Part shown: positions 35,769 to 47,066 of the stretch, piece by piece | How the letters are laid out: every line of letters begins with the position of its first letter | Position numbering within the stretch: the stretch's first letter is position 1 | NCBI RefSeq assembly: GCF_028453695.1 | Contig: NC_135776.1 | Coordinates: 2,170,001-2,234,000, forward strand | Direction of reading: 5' to 3' | Source of the DNA: Augochlora pura | Taxonomy: Eukaryota; Arthropoda; Insecta; Hymenoptera; Halictidae | DNA length: 64,000 nt | The notes under the pieces: generated by a model | Seen by the model: only the letters and a program-made list of their open reading frames with translations | What the model was told of the DNA's origin: nothing | Database searches by the model: none | Position numbers and translations under genes: made by a program

Positions 35769-38700
35769 TCACTCTCGCTGCAGCCTCAGGAGTCTCGCCT
35801 TGAGTCCCGTTGCGCTCTTCTTGGTTTTGGCCACCTTATTTTTATTCTCGTACTTCTTCCTCAACTCTTCCATACGTTCCTTCATGATTCGTTGTTGCTC
35901 CTTCTTCCAGATGTCCTGCACACGATCACCAATTTACCAGTCGAAGACCTCAAGAAACTTTACGACTTACTGCGCCGCGAAACCCTGCGCCAACTAAGAC
36001 CGTTAGTACCTTGAAGTCCTGACAAAATCCCAGCCAGAGGACGAAGAACGCGCTCGGATCCGCCTGGTCCAAGTTCGACCCTTTCGGCTTGTACTGATAA
36101 AACTGCATCACAGCCTTGAACTTGCACCTCGCCTCCTGGAAGGCCTCTTGTTCGCTGGCCAGCTCCGCGGTAGCCTCGCGCACGAAACTGTCCATCTTCT
36201 CCTTGAAGGGACCCGAATTTTCCGGGTCGGCTTCGACCACGATGTCACACTTCTTGACGCATGCTGTAAAGACAACGTAGAACGCAACGGGATCAAGTTG
36301 ATATATATATCAACATGAAATGTATTTTACCTTTCAATTCCTTCCGCAACCTGTCCAACTCGCCGGTGATGTTGTCGAAGTTGATGTTCGAGGCAGCCTC
36401 GATGTCCGCCGGTTCTGGGACAGGCAGCGGCAAAGGTGACTCGAAGTTGTGGTCCTTCTCCTGCGCCAGCCTCGCTCTAACCACGTAGTGAAGCAGAGTG
36501 ATGCCCGGCACGTTGGACTTGACGTCTTTCAACTTGCCGAGGATCTCTAGGCCGAACCCGTCCGCCTGTCCCCGACTCCTGTTCCCGCCGTTCATGTAAT
36601 TGCCCAGCGTGAGAATCAACGCGATCACCTTCTTCAACGATCCGGAATTGCAGAGAAAGTCGCAGGTGGTCTTTAGGTTGGTCAGCTTGTTGGACACCGA
36701 GGTGATCGCATCGTGGAACTCGGTCTGGAACATCAGACAGGCTATCCTCTCCGCAAAGCTGTTTATGCCGGACAGCTTCTTCAGAAACACCTCCGGCTGG
36801 TCCAGTGGAACATCCGGATTCGTTTCCTCGAACGCTCTGATGTCCTCCAGCTCCTTCGCGGTCGGTCTCTGTAATAGAACTCGGTTGGTACAATTCAATG
36901 GTTTCAGTAGGATCACGTAGTTTCCCCGACTTACGATCTCGTATATCTGTTGCAGCGCCTCCAAGCTGACCACGTTCGTATCGAGGTTGTAGACCGCGTT
37001 CTCCACCTCGTAGAAGTCCACGTGCAGGCTCTTCTCCAGAATGCCCACGGTTTTCGAGCGCTTCGAGTCGAGGATCTTCGCTGGCTGCACCTTAGAGGGC
37101 TTCGTGGAATCGTCCGCCTTTTTCAACGGTTTTCGCTCGGTCACCTGACGCGAAAATAGACCGGCGAACTCTTTCATGTCCAGGTTTTTCTCTTCCTCTA
37201 GCTCCAGCCACAGGGGTACCTGAGAAGTATTCGAGGTCTTACAAATTTAGATTTAACTATAGACCTCAGACTCGAAAAATTTATTAATTATAATATATTA
37301 ATTATAACAAAAATGTATTAATTCTCAACTAAAACCGTAGGTCCTGAAACCGTGGTAACTCACTTGAGCGGGGGCGTCCGAAGCTTCGACGGAACCAAGG
37401 TTTGTCTGCGCTTCCGGCACCAGGATCCTCGTCCAGTAGAGCGGCTTCATGGGCACCTCGGGGCACATGGGTTCTTTTCTCATACCTAAACGAGTAAGAG
37501 CGCACTGATCATCGCGATATCTCCCTTTCACGGGCTACGAGACGCCCTGCGTCCTGGTACTCACACGCTCTGCCCGCCGGGTTCCACCCTCCTATCGGTG
37601 GAGCCGGTAAAGGACACGGTCCTGGAGATCCTCCCATCATACCTGGAGGCGGAGGTGGTCTCGGTGCTCCCGGTGGACCCATGCCTGGTGGTGGCGGCGG
37701 TGGCGGTGGTCCACCCATCATCCCGGGAGGCGGAGGAGGCGGCGGTGGTCCCGCGAGGATGCCTCCGATGGGAGGCGGTGGTGGCGGTGGCGGGATTCCT
37801 CCCATCAGAGGAGTGCACGGCGGCGGTGGAGGCGGTGGGATGCCGGCTCCCATGCCGGGCAACGAGGGAGCTGGTGGCGGAGGAGGGGGAGGAGGTGGAG
37901 GAGGTATCGAGGAATGCGAGAATCCGTCTACGAGGGACGCGGTTAGCGTGGGCAAAGGCGGGGGAGGCGGAGGAGGAATGGAACCGGACATAGGTGTCGG
38001 CGGCGGAGGTGGCGGAGGAGGAACGGAAGATATCATGCCGATCGTGGGCCCGGGAGTCGGCGGCGGAGGTGGCGGTGGCGGGACTGGGGGAGACCCAGGT
38101 GTTTCCCTGCTCATGGGTTGCAAAGGTGGCGGCATGGGAGTCAGAGGTGGTGGTGGCGGAGGTGGAGGAATCCCTGTCAACGACGTTAGACTCTGCGAGG
38201 GAATCGACTGAGCCGCGTGAGGACATGGTGGCAGCGGCGGCGGGGGTGGAATGGAGAACGTGGGGACAGCAGGATGAGGCGGTGGGACGCTAACGGGACG
38301 ATCGAGGAAAGGCGAAGGTGGAGGAGGCGGTGGCGGCGGCGGCGGTGGCGCAACGCTAGAATGGGCGGGGGGAGACGGCGGCAGTGGCGAAGTCGCGGAA
38401 GACATGGAGGACTGTTTTCTTGGCGGTTCGAGCTTCGCACCTTTTAGGCTGTCGAGGCCCTCCGCGATCGGCTCTTCGGGAATCGACTCCTGAACGCTGC
38501 TCGACCTCTCCGACGTCGCGTCTTCGGAGTTTCTTGGCCTGTCCAAGCCCCATTGTTCCGGCTGCACAGTCAGAGGGGACGTCTGCGTCGACTTACCCTG
38601 CGCCGATGTCTCGTCGACGTTCCTGGTCAGTTCCCGGAGCCGTTCAACCTCGCGCCGCAAGTTGTCCTTCTCCGAATCGCTGCGATCGCTCGCTTCGATG

Positions 38701-41088
38701 TCCTGAAATCGTCCGATAGATGATCGTCAGTCGTTTCGGTACATTTGATAGGGGTTCTGTCGGGCTTACGATACTGTTTTTCTTGCCCGGCGTTCGCTCG
38801 TCAAAGGAGATCGATCCGAGAAGCCCGTCCGCGTGCAGTCTGGAGCACAACCTGGTCGCGAACTGCTCGATCTCCTCGTCCGTCAGCCTGGACTTGAGCT
38901 GATCCGGCAACACCGAGATCAGCGTGTCCACGATCCGCCTCTCTGAAAGACCGAGCCCTCTTTCAGACCCCGCTTTCTCCGTTCCCCGTGCATTCACTTT
39001 GAGCAAACCCGCGTAAATATTTAACGACCGCGTCCGACGCGATCCATTCTTCCCAAGCGACGACGTACCTGCGCTCTTATCGTACCTGCTGCTAAATTAT
39101 CCAGCCACCGTGACCCTGTACCACGAGTCTCCGAGGAACTCATCTCGGCCGGACTTATTGTCAACGATACGCGAACCGGCGCGATCGAAATAAACCACTA
39201 TTAATAATCGGATTCGTCCGGATCACCGGACACAACGACAGACGCGTTAACCTCCCACGGTGCAGAAACAACAGCGAATCGCCGATCGGTGACACTGTCA
39301 CTACGCCGCTCGCAAAATGGATCATCGCCTTGCCGGAGATCGATAACCCGATTGTCTCTGACGTCTCCTCGTAACCGAACGGTACAGTCACAACGGCGTG
39401 CAGCTTCTCGAAACGGAAGATCGCGATTCCAACGGAGATCCACGACCGTGACACGTGGTGGATCACGCCTCCTCTTATCGCTCCTCTTATCGACGTTCCG
39501 CTAATCGCTCTTTATCGTCGCTCGTTTACTTCTTGCGCCGTATCGTCGCGTTATATTTTTTGCGTTGCGAGCAGCGTTTGTAGGTGCTAACCCTTTGCAC
39601 TCGAGTGCCGACTCTGAGACGCCATTAAAATTATTATATATCTCGTCCCGAGACAATTTTTATATGATCGAAATTCAGATGGAAAAATGTGTTAAAGTAT
39701 ACGAGTCACGAGGCTCGATTCCATACACACAGAATATACTTTGTTATGTAAAATAGAAGTACTATGAAAATTATTTTGAATTTACAGTTAAAATGGCTTC
39801 CGAGTACCAAGGGCTAAAAGTACAACCTCGACGACTCACCGGCTTGCGGAGGAAGCGGGCTCCGTTCGCTCTTCTCGTTCTTCTGGTTCTTCTGGAAGAC
39901 TTCCGAATCGATCGACGGCGGCGTGGTCAGCTCCGCCGATTCCTGCTTGACTTCCTGCTCGTCCGGATCGGTGAACACGCTGTCGCTCGACGATTCTTGG
40001 CTCGGCGGGGCCGAGATCTCCGACACGATCACCGCCTTGTTAGCCAACCGCCACGAATCGGTCACCAGAACCATCGGACCCTTCCTCTGACCCGGCAAGG
40101 ACACCGGCACCAATAGGCTGTTCGACAGATCCGCGTCCGTCGCCTCGATCTTCTCCATCGATCGTCGACGCTCCTCATCTTCCCCGTTCACCAGCTCCTC
40201 CTGAATCTCGATCGACTTGTCCGGAACGTCGGGCGCGACCTGTTCGATTCGATAGTCCATGGGTAGAATACACGACGAGACTTCCTCGCAGGAGATTCAT
40301 TCAATGGGAGATAGGACACGCGTGAGATCCGGAAGAGATACATCACGTATCGCGGAAATAACGCGACGAGACCTTGGCGAATTCCTAGCAAATTTCCGCG
40401 AGCACGGATTATCGTCGTGTTCCTTTTCGTTATTCCCGATCGTCGCCTTTAATCTCGACAACCTCTCGTGACCTATTAACCCCCCGTACGCCCCGTGGAA
40501 ATAATTGCACAAAATGTACAATGGAGTCGTTGGCGTCCTCTACCTCAACTGGAAGATTTGCAATTCTTATCTATACGATCTGTTTAGGCTGGTTTGGTGT
40601 TCTCAGCGTTAGATGACATGTCGGAAAATGAGCGATAAATTGTTTAAGGATTAGCGAGCATTAGGACGTTGCAAGAAAGTCGGATAAAGTCTCTGAATCA
40701 GGACGGCGCGCGTTCGATAAACCGTGTCAAAGGGCCAGATGAATTTTGAGTCTTAAAGGACCGGGGGAGCAGAGTTCGAGAAGCGAAAGCGAACCCTGAC
40801 CTTTCTCACGGCAGATCCAGGAGGCTTGGGCGCCTGTCGCTTGCCATGGTACGGAGTCCTCGGCTGCTTCTCGAACTTCTCGTGCCTCTGGACGTTCTGA
40901 TGGATATCCACCGGTTTCGCTGGGGCTGGTTTCCTGACGGGCGTCTCTTCCGCGTCCTCGCCCTCGGCGTCGTCCCCCGTGTCGGTGGTGTCCCCGAGAC
41001 CGTCGACGGAGCCATGGACGCTGGCCGTCCCTTCGGCGGCCCTGCCCTTCTTGGTCTTCTTCTTGGCGTCGCTCTGCAGGTTGCCCAT
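35769..41088 (-). CDS. capu: Formin, cappuccino / FMN family (actin nucleator)
   Basis: Nucleates and elongates unbranched actin filaments. In flies it works with Spire to build the oocyte actin mesh. Minus-strand exons: 41088-40801 (start ATG chosen at 41088; an upstream in-frame ATG at 41310 is open), 40284-39840, 38942-38770, 38702-37565, 37485-37364, 37219-36935, 36868-36331, 36263-36010, 35915-35769. All phases agree: 1129 aa, or 1203 aa from 41310. Exon 38702-37565 encodes FH1 with many polyproline runs. FH2 follows, with PLYWTRI, LEALQQIYEI, LGNYMNGGNRSRGQADGF and the end DFKDIWKKE. The tail is basic (KKSATGLKARLLRLQRE), matching the place of the formin-Spire interaction motif. FMN-specific words (GNYMNGGNR.RGQADGF, ILGKLKDVKS) favour capu over other formins. 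The junction of the first two exons (donor GTCAGG, acceptor TGCGAG) is the least certain. Confidence 0.88.
36010..37485 (-). other. capu: FH2 domain of capu
   Basis: Exons 37485-37364, 37219-36935, 36868-36331 and 36263-36010 together encode the FH2 dimer domain. Lasso Trp region: KPLYWTRI. Knob and core: SKTVGILEKSLHVDFYEVENAVYNLD read across two short pieces. Coiled and post regions end at FVLWLGFCQDFK. Between 36869 and 36934 lies a 66-nt GTAAGT...TTACAG intron with no stop. Confidence 0.88.
37565..38702 (-). other. capu: FH1 (polyproline) exon of capu
   Basis: After a short coiled stretch (LRREVERLRELTRNVDE) the exon encodes about 260 residues dominated by a dozen runs of 7-11 prolines separated by Gly/Met/Ile-rich linkers. 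FH1 prolines bind profilin-actin and SH3/WW domains. The plus strand reads as an apparent Gly-rich ORF (37681-38211), which is only the complement of the proline codons. The repetitive CCN/GGN composition makes assembly and length uncertain. Confidence 0.88.
38943..39839 (-). other. Intron of capu, 0.9 kb
   Basis: Minus-strand donor GTGAGT at 39839 and acceptor CTTTCAG at 38943. It carries the 231-bp MITE-like insertion at 39587-39817, lying only about 20 nt inside the donor. The rest is featureless. Confidence 0.75.
39587..39817. mobile_element. Degenerate TTAA-type (piggyBac-like) MITE in a capu intron
   Basis: The left end reads CTAA-CCCTTTGCACTCGAGTGCC. The right end, reverse complemented, begins CCCTTGGTACTCGGAAGCC after a flanking CTAA. 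The two inverted ends match at about 13 of 19 positions, and both ends are bordered by CTAA, which fits a decayed TTAA target duplication. The interior is AT-rich and encodes nothing, so it is non-autonomous. The class is inferred from TIR and target site alone. Confidence 0.6.
40285..40800 (-). other. Proposed intron of capu, 0.5 kb
   Basis: Donor GTCAGG (AAG|GTCAGG) at 40800 and acceptor TCCTGCGAG at 40285 keep phase 0. Without splicing, the first exon runs on to a stop at 40753-40755. An alternative reading is that the ATG at 40260 starts a separate capu isoform. Confidence 0.5.
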
Positions 41089-44000
41089 GTCCGGAACAAC
41101 CGGGACCTCTGTCCCTTGACAGGCGGCGGCGGGCTTCGGCTGTTGTGGCGCAACTGCGACGACCACGTCCCCGACATAGAAGGCTCTGATGGTGTTGACA
41201 CAGAGGCGGGCGATGTCGCGCAGTGTTGGCCTGGTTTTCGCCGGCGGAACGGCGTCTGCGCCCCCACCCTTGCCCTCGCCGTCCTCATCGTCCTCCACCC
41301 TCGGCTCCATTCACGGTCGATACACGTCGCGGCGCCGGTGCCTCTTCCTCCGCGACGGTCCGAAGGACTAACCGCAACCTAGAACCAGCCACGAATTCCT
41401 TCTAATTTCTCGTTTTTCTGTCGCAGGCGACAAAACCATCTCCGCGATTCGAGACGATTCGCGAACGGCTGCGTGCACACACCCAGAATTGACACCGTAA
41501 ATAACACTATTGATAGCACGAGATAAACCGTCGGTAAACACTTGGTTCGAGGTAAGCAGTCGCGATTCGTCACTCTCGTAACCGCTAGACCGAAAATGTG
41601 CACGTTTGTCCAGCGATTACGGGACATCCACGACGCACAGTGAACAGCGACGAATAAATCTGTTCTATTTTGCAGCATTCTATCACTCGCCGAACAATGG
41701 ACACACGTCGAAGGAAGTCGAGTTTCTCCGAATTACCGGGTCTCAAAATTCTCGGTGACAAGCTATGTTTTCAAGAGATTTCCCGGTAAGATGAGGCCTT
41801 ACCTTCGCTTCTTCCCGATGAGGACTGCCGGAGGTCGATCTCTGAACAAGTTGACGCGAATCGACGACTGTTTACATTTACGTCGCGGCCTCTGTCTCTA
41901 CGGCGACACATAATCGATCGCGGGATCTATGGTGCGAGCAAGACGATCCCATCTATGTACTTTTGTCGCACTGTCTCAGCGCCGTCGGTCGCGCGACAAC
42001 ATAGATATCCTCGGTTTCATGGTAAATTGGCACGTTATTAACGCATAACTGACGCACTATTGGACGCGTCCATACGGCGTCCGACGGTTTGGGTAATGTT
42101 AAAGTAATGTTGCAGGTCTCGCGGACGGGGAACACTGTTCTCCTGATGTACTCGGAGCCGGTGATAACGGCAGGGATTCTAGGTCATTTGGCTGGTTGCC
42201 ACGCAGACGATAGTCTCCGCGGGATATCAATTGTTTCTCGGCCGTCGATGAGAGCGCATCGATCCGGGAATAGCAACGAGTGTTCCAGACGTGCTACGGC
42301 CGCCCTTGCTCTTCCCACGCGTTCCCATCCGAGACATTCCATCGAGAAAGCCAGAGTTCTTAGCACTTTCACCGAGGAAGCGGCTAGACTCTCGCGCGAG
42401 CACTTCCAACTCCGTATTAACGAACACAGATGATTAGGAATGCTTGTAACGTTCGAAAGCCCGAGTGATATTCGAATGTAGGAGCACGATGAGAAACAAT
42501 CCCGGTACGACGCCTTACATATCCTGACTAGCAACGGACTCGCGACTACTCGATGCGCGCAAACTCCGTGCTGAAAAACGCAACGCAAGCTGCGTGGGAC
42601 GATCCTCGAGGTGCACGCAGCACAGGTGCATCTTTATGCAGCTCGCTAATTAGTCCCCTTCACGCAATTGCCATTCCTGCAATTAGTTTTGTACATGCAC
42701 GGCTTCGGAGGTACCTTCTAACAAACAAAGGAATTTTAGCATCACGTAGAATAAGCAAAATAATTATTGTAAAATGTTGTGTTTAGCAAATTCCTTTAAA
42801 ATAATTCACAATAATGGGATCTTACCAACATCAAATTTTGTACATGCTATCCCGAGTTTGTTCTGTATGATTTACGATTGATTACTACTACTGAAATATG
42901 CAAAATTTCGGGGAAAAGGCTTAAGTCGTCTGTCGTTGACTCGTACTACTGCGAAAATTTAAAACTTTTTCTGGCCTGACGTTGACTCGTACTACTCGTG
43001 AGAAAAATTCCGAAAATTTCACAATTTTCGAAATTTCAGTAGTAGAAGTCAATAACAAGTCGGACAAATAAATTCGAGATATCATCGCGCATGTTCTCCT
43101 GATAGAATCAAGTGGTTTAAGGCAATGCTAAATTAGGCATACTTGGTGAATATAACTGGGGTAGGTTTAATAAGTAAGATACGCTCGTTTCCAGTTTTAT
43201 AGTACTTTTGTTTTCAAAAATTACAGTTTTCTTATTTTATTTTACGATTGTTTTACAATTTGAGAGGTAGTCGGAACGAAGGTGATATATTCCTTATAGG
43301 TCTCTTCTGATGAAGCTATTCGCCAAGAACCGGTGGCGCCATCCGTGACAGAACGCTGAAACTGATGACCAAAAATTTGGTTAACAGTTTCCATGTTTTG
43401 TCATTGATGGCGCCATTGGACCAGTCCTTGTCGTACAATAACTTTTCCTTCTCTTACATATTAGAAGCCTAGAAAAAAGACATACACCTATGAAACTTTT
43501 TGATTCTATATCGTACCACCAATGCCTACGCAATACTATAGTGTGCCATATCAGAGTACTTACGTGTTCTTCAATAGTGTTGAATGCATCAACACATGCA
43601 AGGAAATGGAACATGTGTTGTTTCATATTGACAATGAATTTGAGAACAAGGAGATAGCTGCTCGGTATTGTTTGCGTTATGATGTGGCACCGTCAATCGC
43701 ATCAAAATTTAATTTACGTGCAATTTGAAGTGAACAAATCCTCCGTCCAAATTTTAATTGGATAATAGCACTTTGAAAATATTACCCCAACAAATTTGAT
43801 GTCATTTGTGAATCAATCGCAATTCCAGGTAGCAATTTTATATTAAATTCTTACTGACGTGTCAGAATTACGTAATTTTCTGTGAAGATATGATTTTTTG
43901 TATGTGTTACTAAGATAAAGAATAGTCGTTTTCCTGCAGTCACAAAGTTTGGTTAAGTGTCTGCCTACGTGTCGAAGAAGGTAAAAGACGTTTTCCTTAT

Positions 44001-44225
44001 TTTCTGTGAATATTTATAACTTCCGTAATGTAGTGTTCTATTTAACTACTTACTTACGTGTGATTGATCTTGTCAATAAATATTATTACAATCAAATGTG
44101 TCCTGCACGGGCTGTAGATTCCGTAATTTAACACAAGGTAAAATGTCAGAGTTCCTATTAATTGAAAGGTCTTTAATCCTCGAATGTTCTATTAACAATC
44201 AGCACAAAAATAAAAAAAAGAAACA
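41089..44225. other. 5' flank of capu to Gale start
   Basis: Divergent intergenic region of about 3 kb between capu (-) and Gale (+). An in-frame upstream extension of capu (41089-41310) is included. It has two GGCGCC sites (43332-43342, 43406-43417) and a small direct/inverted repeat cluster at 42935-43055. The 68-codon ATG ORF at 43522-43728 has no recognised family and no support. No transposase or RNA gene seen. Confidence 0.65.
42935..43055. repeat. Short direct and inverted repeat cluster
   Basis: The word GTTGACTCGTACTACT occurs at about 42937-42952 and 42982-42997. An imperfect inverted copy (TTTCAGTAGTAGAAGTCAA) lies at about 43035-43053. It may be the relic of a small foldback element. 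Confidence 0.5.
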
Positions 44226-45705
44226 ATGGGAAATGAATCTTGGAATGTCCTGGTGACGGGAGGTGCTGGTTATATCGGTTCTCACACAGTATTGGAGCTA
44301 TTAGCTGCTGATTTTAAGGTGGTGGTAATAGACAATCTTAGTAATACTTACAAAGGTAAGGGATGGCGAATGTAATTCTAATTAATGTTCAATGACATTA
44401 TTTAATAATCTAATAAACTCTTATCTACCTTTATGGAAAAATACTTAGATGTCGGTTTATATCGTTGTAATTGAACATTAATTTTTGTATTTGATTCGCA
44501 GGCGAGAATGATTTGAAACCGGAATGTTTGCTGAGAGTAGAAAAATTGACAAACAAGCAAGTTACATTTATTCCTTGTGATATAACAAACATTAAGGAGT
44601 TAAGAGACGTATTTAAGAAGGTACGATTAAGATTTATATAGAAATCAAATGTCCAATTAAAGTTACAGATAATCTTAAATTTTAGCATAAATATCATTGC
44701 GTTATACATTTTGCCGCTTTGAAAGCCGTGGGTGAATCATGCGAGAAACCGTTGGAATATTACAAAACCAATATCAGTGGAACTTTGAATTTGTTAGAAA
44801 CAATGAGGGAGTACAATGTGAAGCATTTAATTTATTCTAGTAGCGCCACTGTTTACGGAGTACCCGAGAAGCTTCCACTAAACGAAAACATGAAAACTGG
44901 TAATTGCACGAATCCCTATGGAAAAACAAAGTACATGGCTGAAGAAATTTTAAAAGATTTGTGTGCATCCGATGAGGTATAATCGTGTTTCCCGTGTCTC
45001 GCGTATCCAGTCTGAGAAAACAGTTTTCACGAAGATATTTCTAGGCATGGTCTGTCATATCTCTCAGATATTTTAATCCGGTCGGGGCTCATCCTTCCGG
45101 TCAGATTGGAGAAGATCCCAATGGAATACCGAATAATCTGATGCCGTACATTGCCCAAGTATCAGTTGGCAAAAGAGAAATGCTACACATTTATGGGAAC
45201 GATTACGATACCGTTGACGGTACAGGTAGGGTCGATAGAAACGTTAGTAGCAACGATTCAACATAAATAGACAGTACATATCTAATTGGAGTTTGGTTTA
45301 CAGGTGTCCGTGATTATATTCACATTGTGGACTTGGCATCGGGTCACGTGAAAGCAATGATCTATCAAAAAACTAAAGAATCAACTGGATTCAAAGCGAT
45401 CAATTTGGGTACTGGAAAGGGTTATTCGGTGCTTGAAATTGTCAGTGCCTTTGAAAAGGCATCTGGTCAGAAAATACCATATAAAATCGTTCCACGTAGA
45501 GCAGGAGATATATCTGCTAGTTACGCGGATGCTAGTATAGCCAACAAGGAATTAGGATGGCGAGCCACTAAGAATATCGACGACATGTGTAAGTGTGCTG
45601 CAGAAATCATTACAAGAGCCGCTATTTAATTTTGCAATGTATTTTCTAGGCGCAGATGCATGGATGTGGCAACAAAATAACCCAAATGGTTATAAGAAGT
45701 ATTAA
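44226..45705 (+). CDS. Gale: UDP-glucose 4-epimerase
   Basis: Leloir-pathway enzyme that interconverts UDP-glucose and UDP-galactose (and often UDP-GlcNAc/GalNAc) with bound NAD, in the cytosol. Exons: 44226-44355, 44502-44620, 44686-44976, 45045-45225, 45304-45588, 45650-45705; all phases agree, giving 353 aa, the usual length. The N-terminal Rossmann motif VTGGAGYIGSH binds NAD. SSSATVYG supplies the catalytic Ser/Thr region and NPYGKTK the YxxxK catalytic pair. Later hallmarks are RYFNPVGAHPSG and the C-terminal DAWMWQQNNPNGY. The start ATG at 44226 directly precedes GNESWNVLVTGG. Introns are small (61-146 nt). Retention of the last one would end the protein with CKCAAEIITRAAI. Confidence 0.97.
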
Positions 45706-46497
45706 TCGTAATTGCTAATGCATTTATCTGTTAAATATTGTTGTTTCGTGATTTTTAACGGTACGATTCTAGTTATTTAAATACAAGCCATGGTGGTATC
45801 TGGTTACCAAAGTTTCGACCAAAGCTCAACATAAATGTATATTTATCTAATAATAAGCCATTCCTACGTTGATATTGATTTACTTTCCATAATTCGGTAT
45901 AGATATAGAATAATTAAGAACACCGATCTTTTGTACAGAAAAAAATGAATGCATATTACTATTAAACTATTGTGCCATATGAATATGTATTATGTATATA
46001 CGCGTCAAACGCACAATTGCATTCACGTTAAGCAGACAATATTAAATTAATATTAAAGTACAAAATGGAAATTAACAATATACCTGTATGTATTGTTAAA
46101 ATGTGCAATAAATATCAATTCTATCAAGTATTGCGATTTATATCCCAAAATCTTGAATTCTTAAATAGCAATTCTTAAAAGAAATTAAAAAATTAATTCA
46201 ATACGTTTTACTTGCTTTCGTAATTTACCTAATAAAATTGCTATCATTATCAGATATGTATTTCTACCGCTATGGTAATTGACGCCGTTCGAACCTTAGA
46301 GCTTCCCGACTTCGCAACAAGGGGCGCCACTATTAGCCAACACCAGCGATTGCTGAGCTGGTTTCATCATTTTATCTTCTGTGAACATTATTGACGACAT
46401 CATATTCTGTATACATACATGAATGTGTACTGTTTTTCCATTCGAGTGAAATTCACTTTGATTGTTTTCTTTTGAGCCAGAACTCGTTCGACACGAC
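45706..46497 (+). other. Gale 3' UTR and BLOC1S2 upstream region
   Basis: AT-rich 3' UTR with ATTAAA at 45961 and AATAAA at 46107-46112. A GGGGCGCCACTA site lies at 46321-46332, about 170 nt before the next start codon, in the likely BLOC1S2 promoter. No other feature. Confidence 0.6.
46107..46112 (+). terminator. Candidate poly(A) signal of Gale
   Basis: AATAAA, 402 nt past the Gale stop and before the BLOC1S2 start. Confidence 0.55.
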
Positions 46498-46995
46498 ATG
46501 ACGTCGGTTCAAGACCCGTTGAAAGAGGACACGCAAATAGAGTCTCTCCCCGGTGCGGACAGTATAGCGGATCGCAATTCGAGATGCGATTCACCGAAAC
46601 GTGGAACTACGCTGTCAACCAGCACAAGCAGTTTCGAAGCTCTGGATCCACACGATCCGAATCTGAGCCGTTTAGCGAACACGATGTTCCAGAAAACCGG
46701 CGAATATTTGCAAGAGGAACTGACGGCCACGCACGCCGATTATCGTTTGCTGGAACGATTAAATAAAGAGACAATCGCCAAGTACACCGAATTAAAAACT
46801 ATATCCTCGAATGTGGCACAGTCGTTGGACTCGTTAAATGAAAAATACAAAAAGTTACAACCTATTCTGAACAATATCAACGAGATCGACGATAGTGTGA
46901 CGAAGCTGGAACAAGCTGCGTACAAATTGGCGTCGTATTCGAAACGATTGGAGGCGAAGTTTAAAGACATTGAGAAAGACACCAGGAACAAGTGA
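46498..46995 (+). CDS. Blos2: BLOC-1 / BORC complex subunit 2 (BLOS2)
   Basis: Small coiled-coil subunit of BLOC-1, which serves lysosome-related organelle biogenesis; in vertebrates also of BORC, which positions lysosomes. One uninterrupted exon of 165 aa from the first in-frame ATG at 46498 to TGA at 46993. The N-terminal 50 residues are Ser/Asp-rich and probably disordered. The conserved helix region begins near residue 65 (TGEYLQEELTATHADYRLLE), continues with SLNEKYKKLQPILNNIN, and ends with LEQAAYKLASYSKRLEAKFK, the most diagnostic part of the family. Two AATAAA signals follow. A frame opening at 46462 lacks an ATG. Confidence 0.93.
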   Translation: MTSVQDPLKEDTQIESLPGADSIADRNSRCDSPKRGTTLSTSTSSFEALDPHDPNLSRLANTMFQKTGEYLQEELTATHADYRLLERLNKETIAKYTELKTISSNVAQSLDSLNEKYKKLQPILNNINEIDDSVTKLEQAAYKLASYSKRLEAKFKDIEKDTRNK

Positions 46996-47026
46996 ATCTG
47001 TGATATATAAATGCGCGTGTGTATGT

Positions 47027-47066
47027 AATAAACTTGTTGACTAGATGAATGTACATATATAATAAA
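47027..47066 (+). terminator. Candidate poly(A) signals of BLOC1S2
   Basis: AATAAA at 47027-47032 (32 nt after the stop) and again at 47061-47066. Confidence 0.6.

Noticed and set aside
36869..36934. Treating the 294-codon FH2 ORF as one exon
   Set aside because: The insert VSRGNYVILLKPL is absent from FH2 domains as I know them and is bounded by strong GTAAGT/TTACAG signals.
37681..38211. Plus-strand glycine-rich ORF of 176 codons
   Set aside because: It is the exact complement of the capu FH1 proline codons.
43522..43728. 68-codon ATG ORF between capu and Gale
   Set aside because: No family recognised and no splice or poly(A) support. An antisense ORF of similar size overlaps. Could be chance in AT-rich DNA.
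45589..45629. Gale ending at the TAA after 45626 (CKCAAEIITRAAI)
   Set aside because: GTAAGT at 45589 and TTCTAG at 45649 restore the conserved DAWMWQQNNPNGY end, so the unspliced end is at most a minor isoform.
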